In this document: positions 15,534-23,453 of the stretch, piece after piece
Layout: the number at the start of each line of letters is the position of its first letter
Position numbering within the stretch: the first letter of the stretch is position 1
DNA from: F23-B02 sp963650165
Lineage (GTDB): Bacteria > Bacillota > Clostridia > Oscillospirales > Oscillospiraceae
Direction of reading: 5' to 3'
NCBI GenBank assembly: GCA_963650165.1
Contig: CAVJKX010000004.1
Coordinates: forward strand, 62,001-126,000
DNA length: 64,000 nucleotides
Notes under the pieces: model-generated
The model's input: the letters and a program-made list of their open reading frames with translations, nothing else
The model's database searches: none
What the model was told of the DNA's origin: nothing
Program-made: the position numbers and the translations under genes

Positions 15534-17707
15534 TTATTCGGACTCCTTTCCAGCTTCTTGGTCATCGTGAGTATGTTTTCGCCGTTTTCGCGGGCGTAAG
15601 TTACGGTGTTCATCGTCTGCTTTACGATGTAGATGCCGAGGCCGCCGACCTCGCGCTGCTCGGCGTCGAGCGTAATGTCGGGATCGTCCTTTGCCAGCGG
15701 GTCAAAGGCAATGCCGCTGTCGGAAATGACGAAGGTTGCGCTGTCGGAGGCGTCGTCTATGCTTATCGAAAGCCTGGCCGTGCCGTTTCCGTCGGGGTAG
15801 GCGTAGTGGGCGATGTTCACGAAAACCTCCTCGATGGCGACGCTCACGGCGATCTGGAGCTTCATCGAGCAGCCAGCCTTTTCAAGCTCGCCCTCGACAA
15901 AGCCGAGAACCTCGTGAACGTTCTCCTCCTTAGCGTCGAAAACGCGCTCGAGCCCGGCGGAGGGGCCGTGAAAGTCCATGAGCAGCATCGTTATATCGTC
16001 AAACTGCGGCGCGCCGCCGGCAAAGCTCTGCAATGAGAGCCGCAGCTCCCGGAGCATGTCCTCGGTGCCGCAGTGCGTGTGGGAGTTCAAGAAGTCCCTG
16101 AGCCGCTCCTCGCCGTACAGCCGCTTGTCCGTGTCCGTCGTTTCCGTAACGCCGTCGGTGTACAGGAACAGGCGGTCATCCGGCTTTACGGTAAGGCTGC
16201 TCTGCCGGTATTTTATGTTGTCCATTCCGGCCAGAACAAGGCCGCTTCGCTCGCGCAGGTATTCAAATTCGCCGTCGGCTCTTTTGAGCAGCGGGGGATT
16301 GTGGCCTGCGTTCACATATGTGAGCTCGCCGGTCTTTATATCGAGAACGCCCATCCACGCCGTAACGAACAGACCCGCGTCGTTTCCGTCGCACAGGAGC
16401 CTGTTGACCGTCGTAAACACCTCCGATGGCTCCTGCCCCATCTGGGTATAGTTTTTAATGAGCGTTTTCGTTATGACCATGAACAGCGCCGCCGGAACGC
16501 CCTTGCCGGATACGTCCGCAACGACGAGGGCGAGCCTGTCCTCGCCGATCATGAAGAAGTCGTAGAAATCGCCGCCGACCTCCTTGGCCGGATGCATGAG
16601 GGCGTACAGGTCAAACTCGCAGTGCTCGGGGAAGGGCGGGAAGATGCAGGGCAGCATGTGCGCCTGAATGTCCGACGCAAGCTTGAGCTCTGCGTTTATG
16701 CGCTCCTTTTCGGCCATGACGCTCTGAAGATTGTCAACATACTTTCCGAGGTCGCGGATCATTGACATGTACGAGCGCGCAAGCTCGCCGACCTCGGTGG
16801 AGTCCTGCGCATATTCCTCGCATTCGCTCAGCAGCCTGCTGCGCTGAATATCCGTCGAGTGGCCGGAGTAGTAGCTTCCGGCGATCTTTGCAAGCTTCTC
16901 GATCGGGCGGGATATCTTCCTTTCGGTAAAGCGCATGAAGCCGATCGAAAGAGCAAAATAGGTGTTCATGGCAAGCGTCTCAAAAAGATATATTTTGCCG
17001 AGAACGCTGATGCTTCCCGATCCGAATCTGTCGGTCAGGTAGACGGCCGTGCCCACGAGCACGCAGATGCACAGACCGGTGACGAGCGTGTTTAGTATCA
17101 TCCGCTCGTTCATTGAAAAGCGCACGGGCTTTGTCTCGCCGTCCTCCTTCAGGTTTTCAATGTGCCGCTGAAGAAGGCTGCCGAGTATCATCAGCGGAGC
17201 GCCGAACAGAAGCCCCGCGTCAAAGCTGTTTATGAAAAGATACAGGTTATCAAACGAGATGATATCCGAAACGTTGTACGCATGATTGAGTATGCTCGTA
17301 AACAGCACCGTCAGGAGCGCGTTGAGTGCCAGCAGCAGGCAGAACTTGAGTATTCTCGACACGCTGTCGAGCCTGAACTCCCGTCCGCCGCGCTCGCGGT
17401 TTATCTTTTTCCAGAAGAAATACGCGCACATGGCGTAAAGTATCTGCAAAACGCTGTTTATCGCGGCATACAGCAGCTCATAGCCCGCGCTCAGGTCGCA
17501 GACGAGATTGCCCGCCGCGCAGCCGAGCGCCGCCGGCCAGCCGAAGATCATTCCGAGCACCGGCGTGAGCGCTGCCGTGGGGCGCATCTGAGTAAGCTCC
17601 GATGCCGCCGCCCAGAGCTTGAACGGCGCCGTGAGCAGTATGAACAGCAGCATGTTCATTGCAAACACGAACAGTACCGCACGCTTTTTCGTAAGTTTCA
17701 TTTTCAT
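15530..17707 (-). CDS. Membrane SpoIIE/RsbU-type PP2C phosphatase fused to an RsbW-like kinase domain
   Basis: The 725-residue protein begins with about seven membrane segments (roughly residues 8-260). A HAMP-like/coiled-coil linker follows. The PP2C domain has GGDFYDF, DVSGKGVPAALFM and DDITML, which provide the metal-binding acidic residues. The C-terminus is a GHKL ATPase domain with N-box EEVFVNIAHYAYP and the G-boxes DSGIAFDP and GGLGIYIV. It thus combines phosphatase and anti-sigma kinase in one chain, able both to phosphorylate and to dephosphorylate STAS partners. The first membrane segments resemble ECF-transporter S components in composition, so a small ligand may be sensed, which is inference. 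I chose the ATG at 17707 since AAAGGAG is about 9 bases upstream. An ATG at 17716 would touch the ribosome binding site. Confidence 0.9.
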   Translation of the reverse strand: MKMKLTKKRAVLFVFAMNMLLFILLTAPFKLWAAASELTQMRPTAALTPVLGMIFGWPAALGCAAGNLVCDLSAGYELLYAAINSVLQILYAMCAYFFWKKINRERGGREFRLDSVSRILKFCLLLALNALLTVLFTSILNHAYNVSDIISFDNLYLFINSFDAGLLFGAPLMILGSLLQRHIENLKEDGETKPVRFSMNERMILNTLVTGLCICVLVGTAVYLTDRFGSGSISVLGKIYLFETLAMNTYFALSIGFMRFTERKISRPIEKLAKIAGSYYSGHSTDIQRSRLLSECEEYAQDSTEVGELARSYMSMIRDLGKYVDNLQSVMAEKERINAELKLASDIQAHMLPCIFPPFPEHCEFDLYALMHPAKEVGGDFYDFFMIGEDRLALVVADVSGKGVPAALFMVITKTLIKNYTQMGQEPSEVFTTVNRLLCDGNDAGLFVTAWMGVLDIKTGELTYVNAGHNPPLLKRADGEFEYLRERSGLVLAGMDNIKYRQSSLTVKPDDRLFLYTDGVTETTDTDKRLYGEERLRDFLNSHTHCGTEDMLRELRLSLQSFAGGAPQFDDITMLLMDFHGPSAGLERVFDAKEENVHEVLGFVEGELEKAGCSMKLQIAVSVAIEEVFVNIAHYAYPDGNGTARLSISIDDASDSATFVISDSGIAFDPLAKDDPDITLDAEQREVGGLGIYIVKQTMNTVTYARENGENILTMTKKLERSPNK

Positions 17708-17753
17708 CGGGGGCATTCTCCTTTGTCTGCCTGCCGGGCAGATGGATTGAGGA

Positions 17754-18962
17754 TTATTTTTTCTGCTTTGCGAGGGGAACCGCGGGGAACATGCTCAGGC
17801 TTTTCGTCATTGCGACGGTGAAGAGGATAACGCCGGAGACGGAAAAGAGCTGCAGTCCCCAGAGAGTTTTGACGACGCCGACAAGATCGATCATAATACC
17901 GCCGGCAAAGCTCGCTATCAGATAGCCGAGCGTCAGGGCGCTGCCCACGATCGACTGACCCTTGAGAAATTCGCTCTCCGGCAGAGTATGCGCAACAAAG
18001 CGGACGCCTGCCGGAACGTAGACAGCATAGCCGGCAAACTGCAGCAGCTCGGCCGCGTACAGCAGGTAAACGTTCGGCGCGAGCATGATGGCAAAGTTCT
18101 TTGCCGCCCACATCCAGCCGACGAAGATGAGGAGCCTGCGGTTTCCGATGTTGTCGGCAACGCGGCGGTACAGAAGCATTGCCGGAAGCTCAGTCATTGC
18201 GGAGATGAAGGTCGCAACGCCGAGATTGGAGCTGTCGCCGCCTATGCGCATGATGACCTGAATAAGATAGGTATCCATAAAGCCGTTGACCGTCGCAAGG
18301 CACAGCACACCGGCAAAGAAAATGTAAAACTGCGGATACTCCTTCATGAGTATCTTCTTTTCACCCGGCGTTACGCTGCCCGGCTGACGCTCGGCAACGT
18401 TCGGCGCGTTGAAGGCCGAAACGGCAAAGCACAGCAGGACGCAGGGGATGATGTACAGCCCCGGCAGTATGTCCGGTGTGAATTTCTGTATCAGCAGGCC
18501 GGTGACAAGGCTCGTGAGCGAAAAGGCCATCGAGCCGCAGCCGCGCGCCGCGCCGAAGTTGATCCTCGTGCCCTGCTCGTGATAGCCGCGGTAAAGGGAG
18601 TTTACCGACGACTGCATCGAGGAATTGAGCGAGTATACAAGAATGTATACAATGCAGAAGCCGATGCCGCCGAGCGGGAGCAGCAGGAGCGCCGCCGACA
18701 GCAGCACAATGAGTACATGCACGGCGCACATCACCCGTCCCAGCCGTATGCCGGTGCGCTGGACGAATGAAGCCGTAAGAAGCTGAAAGCCCGCCGAGCC
18801 GAGGTTGCTCAGACCGAGTATGACGCCTATCCTTCCGCTGCTGAAGCCCCTGTCGAGCAGATATGTCGACGCAAAGCAGGCTACCAGAGCCAGCGAGCAG
18901 AAATACAGCACCTGAATGACCGCATAGAACACGGTCGCGTTTTTCCTGTTTACAGATATCAT
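17754..18962 (-). CDS. MFS transporter (LacY/nucleoside-symporter-like)
   Basis: The 402-residue protein has about twelve hydrophobic segments and the central cytoplasmic loop of the major facilitator superfamily. It is closest in general pattern to the MFS_1-like group that includes LacY and NupG. The substrate cannot be inferred. It lies 46 bp upstream of the SpoIIE-like gene and 15 bp after the lipoprotein hydrolase gene on the same strand, so it may be expressed with both. Confidence 0.85.
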   Translation of the reverse strand: MISVNRKNATVFYAVIQVLYFCSLALVACFASTYLLDRGFSSGRIGVILGLSNLGSAGFQLLTASFVQRTGIRLGRVMCAVHVLIVLLSAALLLLPLGGIGFCIVYILVYSLNSSMQSSVNSLYRGYHEQGTRINFGAARGCGSMAFSLTSLVTGLLIQKFTPDILPGLYIIPCVLLCFAVSAFNAPNVAERQPGSVTPGEKKILMKEYPQFYIFFAGVLCLATVNGFMDTYLIQVIMRIGGDSSNLGVATFISAMTELPAMLLYRRVADNIGNRRLLIFVGWMWAAKNFAIMLAPNVYLLYAAELLQFAGYAVYVPAGVRFVAHTLPESEFLKGQSIVGSALTLGYLIASFAGGIMIDLVGVVKTLWGLQLFSVSGVILFTVAMTKSLSMFPAVPLAKQKK

Positions 18963-18977
18963 GCCGCCGATGTCCTT

Positions 18978-19880
18978 TTATGCACGCAGGAAGTCGAGGC
19001 AGCGCTGCCTGTAATCGGGGGCCTCGTCGTATACGCCGTGGCCGTAGCTTTTATCGTAAAGATACAGCTCGCAGCCGAGAGCCGCGGCGATCTGCTCGGA
19101 GCCCTGCGCACCGACGACTTTGTCACCCTCCGAGCCTATAACGAGCACGGGGCACTTTATGCCGGAAAGCTCGTCGTAGCAGTTAAAGGTCTTGCAGGCT
19201 TCGGCAAGAATTACAAAGCGGGCGTATTCCTCGTCGCTTATGCCGGCGTTCATGGATATGAGCGTATCGCGGTAGCTTGCGAGCGTTGCCTCGGAGTAAA
19301 CGTTATCGACAAAGCTCTCTAAAAGCTCCGTCTCCTGCTTTGCCTCGGCAAGGCTTATCCATTCGTCAACGAGCTTGTCAAAGCCGTCGTTCGGCTTTGC
19401 GAGAGTCGAGCCGAGGATCAGCTTATGCACGAGCTCGGGATGGTCGATGGCAAGATACTGCGCCATCATGCCGCCCTGCGATGCGCCGAACACATCGGCG
19501 TTTTCGATGCCGAGGGCCTTCATAGCCTCTGCTGTGTCGGCCGCCATATCGCGGACGGTGTAGCCCTTATGTATATCCTTTGCTCTGTCGAAAAGATACA
19601 CCGTGTACTCCCCGGCAAAGTCCTTGTATGCCTCGGCGATGGCGTCGGCCGAGCCCATTACGCTGTGGATAGACAGGCCGGGCAGTATAACAAAGGTCTT
19701 TTCGCCGCTGCCGAATACTATATAATCCATTTCCATACCTCCGGAAGAAACCGTTTTTACGCTTGCCGCAGCCGGAGCGGCGGTAGGCTCCGCCGTGGGC
19801 TCGGCTTCATTGCCGCTTTGGCAGCCTGTAATGCCGAGCAGCAGCAATAAGGCCATAAGCGCCGAAATAAGCTTTTTCAT
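18978..19880 (-). CDS. Alpha/beta-hydrolase lipoprotein
   Basis: The 300-residue product has a lipoprotein signal peptide (lipobox ITGC) and a short Pro/Ala/Glu-rich spacer. An alpha/beta-hydrolase domain follows, with nucleophile elbow GASQGG, a late acid in GSEGDKV and the histidine in SYGHGVYDE. It should act at the cell surface as an esterase, lipase or peptidase. The start follows AAGGAG by 6 bases. It lies 23 bp after the C69 dipeptidase gene, which is also exported. Confidence 0.88.
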   Translation of the reverse strand: MKKLISALMALLLLLGITGCQSGNEAEPTAEPTAAPAAASVKTVSSGGMEMDYIVFGSGEKTFVILPGLSIHSVMGSADAIAEAYKDFAGEYTVYLFDRAKDIHKGYTVRDMAADTAEAMKALGIENADVFGASQGGMMAQYLAIDHPELVHKLILGSTLAKPNDGFDKLVDEWISLAEAKQETELLESFVDNVYSEATLASYRDTLISMNAGISDEEYARFVILAEACKTFNCYDELSGIKCPVLVIGSEGDKVVGAQGSEQIAAALGCELYLYDKSYGHGVYDEAPDYRQRCLDFLRA

Positions 19881-19903
19881 TGTTTGCTCCTTTGAGGGCC
19901 TGC

Positions 19904-21637
19904 TTACTCGGCAGACCCGCGCTTTTTAACTATTACAATAACGACAGCCGCTATGACGACCACAGCTGCAGCCGCAATGGCGATCGTCTGCGAGGAAACC
20001 GAGGTGGAATCGGAGCTCCGGCTGTCCTGAACGTCGGGCAGCTCGCCGTATGCGGAAGCGTCAAGCGTCACGGTCAGGGGATCGACCTGCTTGAGCTCGT
20101 CGATGACCTCGTGCGTCTCGGGATTTCTGCCGTTTTTCATGGTGTTGCTGTTTTTGCTCATGTACCAGCGGACGTCGTTGAGAAGCTGACCTGCATCGTC
20201 GAAGGCCTTCTCCTGAACCGAGTTGCAGTAATCGGTGATGTACTGCTTTGCCGCCGCACCGTCATCGAGCGAGGCCGCCGTCTTCAGAACGGTCTGCATG
20301 CTCTCGGTCATGAGCGTCTCCGCCTGATGCCAGTATGCGCGCACGGGTTCGCCGTAGATCTTGTATGCGTTTTTCTCGACGCCGAGCGTGTTGAGCTCCT
20401 TGAAGCGGTAGTAGGGATAAAGCTGCGTGTCGAATATGCCGGCCTCGTCGGCGGTCTGACTGCGGGCGTAGGGAGCGCTTATGCTCGTCGCGGCGTTCGA
20501 TACGGGAACGAATACGCCGTACAGCGCGGGACCCGTGCTCTCCCATGTCACGCAGGACATGTCCGCGGGCAGATCGGGGTATATCTGCGCAACGTGCACG
20601 CTCAGCGCGGTGTCGGTCCCGATAACGCGCATGTCCGTGCGGCCGGTCTCGTCGGGGCTGTATTCCGTGCCCTCATAGCGGTTGCGCATGATCTCCATAA
20701 CGTCGAGCAGCGAGACCTTCCCGTCGGGTGCAAAGCACAGGGGATAGAGCGCCGTCTTGTCGTAATCGCCGTAGGCGGAGGGAGCCATGAGCTGATGAGC
20801 TATCCATGTTCTCATGTGGGAGTAGTTGGTCACGACCTCGCTGCCGGAGTAGGTAGCCAGCAGATTGAGCTCATTGTTTTCGCCGTACACGGCAAAGCCA
20901 TTGTCCTTTGCAAGGCTCTCGAGCTCCTTTGAGAGTATGCAGTCGTCGTAATCGGACACGTATTCAAGCGAAAATTCGTTTCCGAAGGCGCAGACTTTGT
21001 CGTCGGGCAGCTTTACTGCGGCGTACTGGCGGCCGGTGTACATCTCGACATACCAGGCCTCCTTCTGATCTGCGATGAGTGCGATGTTTACCTCGCTGCT
21101 GCCGTAGGTGTCGATAAGCGACAGCAGGACCTCAACGGCCTCTCTGGCGTTTGCGCTCTGGCAGGTCACGAGATCGACGGCCGTGAACTCGGACAGGCCG
21201 TGCTCTATGAGCGGATCGGCCTCGAGTGCGGCGGCGTTTGAAAACGATGTAATGGACATTATCATCGCAACGCCGTATTCGTTCGTGCAGACGGTCGCGT
21301 CGCTGCCGAGGCCGTTGGCGGCCGTGGCGCTCGCCATCCATGGCGTGGAGGTGTAGCGGTATGTGGTATCGGGGAGAGCCGCAAACACCGTTTTGTCGTT
21401 ATCTACCGGCATCGTTCTTCCGGGTTTGTTCTCGACGCGCTCGGTGATGGTAACGTAGTTTGCCCAAACGTCCTGATAGTCATTGGATTTGGCCATTATA
21501 ACCGTGCCGTCGGCACTGGCCTTTGAGCCTACATACACCGCGGTGCAGGCATAGGCTTGAGCTGCGCCCGCGCATATGAACGTAAGCGCCAAAGCGATAG
21601 AGCATATCCTGCGCAGAAGTCTGTGTCTTGTTTTCAT
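19904..21637 (-). CDS. C69-family dipeptidase (PepD-like), exported and membrane-anchored
   Basis: The 577-residue protein has a signal peptide ending at AYA, followed directly by CTAVYVG. The exposed cysteine is the N-terminal nucleophile of peptidase family C69 (Ntn hydrolases). The body matches PepD-type dipeptidases, with NEYGVAM and KEAWYVEMYTGRQYA. Beyond the usual domain there is a Ser-rich stretch and a C-terminal membrane segment followed by KKRG, so the enzyme is probably tethered to the outer face of the membrane. It would cut dipeptides for uptake. The ribosome binding site AAGGAGAAACGGAG is strong. Confidence 0.92.
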   Translation of the reverse strand: MKTRHRLLRRICSIALALTFICAGAAQAYACTAVYVGSKASADGTVIMAKSNDYQDVWANYVTITERVENKPGRTMPVDNDKTVFAALPDTTYRYTSTPWMASATAANGLGSDATVCTNEYGVAMIMSITSFSNAAALEADPLIEHGLSEFTAVDLVTCQSANAREAVEVLLSLIDTYGSSEVNIALIADQKEAWYVEMYTGRQYAAVKLPDDKVCAFGNEFSLEYVSDYDDCILSKELESLAKDNGFAVYGENNELNLLATYSGSEVVTNYSHMRTWIAHQLMAPSAYGDYDKTALYPLCFAPDGKVSLLDVMEIMRNRYEGTEYSPDETGRTDMRVIGTDTALSVHVAQIYPDLPADMSCVTWESTGPALYGVFVPVSNAATSISAPYARSQTADEAGIFDTQLYPYYRFKELNTLGVEKNAYKIYGEPVRAYWHQAETLMTESMQTVLKTAASLDDGAAAKQYITDYCNSVQEKAFDDAGQLLNDVRWYMSKNSNTMKNGRNPETHEVIDELKQVDPLTVTLDASAYGELPDVQDSRSSDSTSVSSQTIAIAAAAVVVIAAVVIVIVKKRGSAE

Positions 21638-21677
21638 TTCTCCGTTTCTCCTTAATGTGTTGTATTTATATCGGCTG

Positions 21678-22307
21678 TCAGCCGAGGCTCAGACCGTTTA
21701 CCAGAATGTATGCGGTAAATGCACCGGCGAGTATAAGTGCAAGCAGGATGGATACGAGCCGGTATTTCTTTTCCTTCTGGATGTAAAAGCTCATTATAAA
21801 TATGGATGCAAAGCAGACGATGCCGCTCAGAAGATGATGCGGGAAGCTTTTGAATGCCTGACAGAGGTAGGATACGCCCATAAAGGCCTGTATCGTGTTG
21901 CCCAGACCGAGTATAACCGCACCGAGCATGTTCTGCTTTTTGCAGTAATACGCAATAAAGCCGCCGGGCAGGGTGAGGAAGGTCGCGGGAAGCCATATAG
22001 TGCGGTAGTAATACCATGCCTGACTGACGGTGAGCGGCCCGAACAGGATCTGAACTATGTATACCAGCGGCTGGCTTATGAGGAAGAACACAAAGCATTT
22101 GAGCATTGCCTCCCGGTTCTTATCGCAGTTTACAACGATTATAACGGCGAAAATGACCCACCATTCGTAGGCGATCCCTATGTCCTGAAACGATGTTCCC
22201 TCCAGTGCGTCTGCCAGCATGACGATACCCGTGTAAACGCCTGCCGCGGCCGCAAACAGGATCACGGTGAGCCAGCTCATTTTCAGGCCGCCGTACAGCT
22301 TTTTCAT
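21678..22307 (-). CDS. Multi-spanning membrane protein of unknown function
   Basis: The 209-residue protein is strongly hydrophobic with about seven possible membrane segments and no motif I recognise. The start at 22307 is set by GGAGG 6 bases upstream. It precedes the C69 dipeptidase by 40 bp and is the first gene of the minus-strand block that ends at 13493. A consensus promoter lies about 80 bp upstream. Confidence 0.75.
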   Translation of the reverse strand: MKKLYGGLKMSWLTVILFAAAAGVYTGIVMLADALEGTSFQDIGIAYEWWVIFAVIIVVNCDKNREAMLKCFVFFLISQPLVYIVQILFGPLTVSQAWYYYRTIWLPATFLTLPGGFIAYYCKKQNMLGAVILGLGNTIQAFMGVSYLCQAFKSFPHHLLSGIVCFASIFIMSFYIQKEKKYRLVSILLALILAGAFTAYILVNGLSLG

Positions 22308-22384
22308 GTATGTCCTCCGAGATACAGCCCCGCACCGGCCTTTCAATAACGCCCGGTCACGGAGCAGATGTTTTTAATTAAGTC

Positions 22385-22413
22385 AGTATATCAAATAAAT
22401 ACCGAATAAGCAA
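22385..22413 (-). promoter_or_regulatory. Promoter of the membrane protein-dipeptidase block
   Basis: On the minus strand TTGCTT (22408-22413) and TATACT (22385-22390) are separated by 17 bp. An inverted repeat, TAACGC-A-GCGTTA, lies just upstream of the -35 element and could be an operator. Confidence 0.6.
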
Positions 22414-22476
22414 TAACGCAGCGTTAATTATTAATCAAAAAGCGGTAAAATGATAGTGGCTATCCGTAAGCCCTGC

Positions 22477-22485
22477 TGATATAAT
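22477..22485 (+). promoter_or_regulatory. Extended -10 element upstream of the short remnant ORF
   Basis: TGA followed by TATAAT (22480-22485) lies about 35 bases before the ATG at 22521, with no good -35 element. Together with the GGAGAG before that ATG it suggests that this small frame is, or once was, expressed. Confidence 0.35.
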
Positions 22486-22520
22486 AACATTTAAATAAAT
22501 ATATTAACGGAGAGAGCAAT

Positions 22521-22592
22521 ATGAAGATAAGAGTATTTCACACCGGAAGGGTCAGGGCGTCGCCGTATCTGCCCTGCGGCGGAGGTGCATAA
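22521..22592 (+). pseudogene. Probable N-terminal remnant of an MBL-fold hydrolase gene (23 codons)
   Basis: An ATG with a good ribosome binding site (GGAGAG) opens a 23-codon frame starting MKIRVFHTGRVRASPYLP and ending in TAA. The start resembles, from memory, the first residues of lactonase-like metallo-beta-lactamase-fold proteins (VFHTGxVRVSPYLP type). No metal-binding HxHxDH region follows, and the next 200 bases are AT-rich and non-coding. I read it as a truncated gene. A short leader peptide is the alternative. Confidence 0.4.
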
Positions 22593-22763
22593 AGCCCTGT
22601 CGGATAACATAATATCCGCAGCCTTAATTTAACAATTTTACACTACAGAAACAAAAGATACACAAATTAAATAACAGCCCGAAAAATTTCGTTAACAAAG
22701 CACGGTTTGACGGAATTTTTTTTGATTTTCTATACAAAAATTATGGAATTATTACATATATGG
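22593..22763. other. AT-rich non-coding gap
   Basis: No gene, hairpin with T-run, or repeat is evident here. The stretch is much richer in A and T than its surroundings. It separates the gene remnant from the promoter of the NUDIX gene. No DnaA boxes were seen. Confidence 0.5.
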
Positions 22764-22772
22764 TGCTATACT
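22764..22772 (+). promoter_or_regulatory. Extended -10 promoter for the NUDIX gene
   Basis: TGC followed by TATACT (22767-22772) lies about 48 bases before the NUDIX start codon. No convincing -35 element is visible. Confidence 0.4.
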
Positions 22773-22819
22773 GTATGAGCATTATGTAAAGTAAATAATT
22801 ATTTTTCCCGAGGCGCATT

Positions 22820-23362
22820 ATGAGCTATATTGAGAAGAGAATAGACAGTGAGGAAATGTACCGCGGCGTCATCGTAAATGTACGTCTTGACCACGCCGAG
22901 CTTTGCGACGGAAGGATCGTCAAACGCGAGGTCGTCGAGCATCCGGGCGGCGCAACGATACTGCCGATCGACGACGAGGGCTATTGCTACTGCGTGCGTC
23001 AGTTCCGCTATCCTTACCAGAAGGAGCTTCTCGAAGCGCCGGCAGGCAAGCTTGAGCCCGGCGAGGATCCGCTTGAGTGCGCCGTGCGCGAGCTCTCGGA
23101 GGAGACGGGCTTTACCGCCGACGAGATCATAAGCCTCGGAGAGGACTACACCTCGCCCGGTTTTTCGACCGAAACGCTGCACATCTATCTCGCCCGCGGA
23201 CTTCACAGGGGAGCCATGCACCTTGACGACGGCGAGTTCCTGAGCGTTGAAAAGCACCATATCGACGAGCTGACGGAGCTTGTCATGGACGGTACGATCG
23301 CCGACGGCAAAACGGTCATCGCGGTTCTGAAGGCAAAACGCCTTCTGGACAGTGAAAAATAG
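22820..23362 (+). CDS. NUDIX hydrolase, ADP-ribose pyrophosphatase type
   Basis: The 180-residue protein contains a complete NUDIX box, from GKLEPGEDPLECA to VRELSEETGF, with the Gx5Ex7REUxEExGU pattern. The N-terminal half (a beta-rich segment with VEHPGGATILPI and VRQFRYPYQ) matches the ADP-ribose pyrophosphatase (NudF) subgroup. It would cleave ADP-ribose or a similar nucleoside diphosphate derivative to AMP and a sugar phosphate. The gene has its own promoter and a separate promoter lies before the next gene. Confidence 0.92.
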   Translation: MSYIEKRIDSEEMYRGVIVNVRLDHAELCDGRIVKREVVEHPGGATILPIDDEGYCYCVRQFRYPYQKELLEAPAGKLEPGEDPLECAVRELSEETGFTADEIISLGEDYTSPGFSTETLHIYLARGLHRGAMHLDDGEFLSVEKHHIDELTELVMDGTIADGKTVIAVLKAKRLLDSEK

Positions 23363-23385
23363 TTACGATTTGTTTACATTGCTAA

Positions 23386-23414
23386 TTGCCTCGGCATACG
23401 CGCTATGCTATAAT
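23386..23414 (+). promoter_or_regulatory. Promoter of murA and the following genes
   Basis: TTGCCT (23386-23391) and TATAAT (23409-23414) are separated by 17 bp, with a TGC extension of the -10 element. A small hairpin, CGGTG/CACCG, lies at 23422-23437 in the leader. Confidence 0.7.
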
Positions 23415-23453
23415 AACAGACCGGTGATATAACACCGACGAAAGGTGCAATAT

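Noticed and set aside
22593..22819. AT-rich gap as a replication origin
   Set aside because: No DnaA-box cluster and no dnaA, dnaN or gyr genes are nearby.
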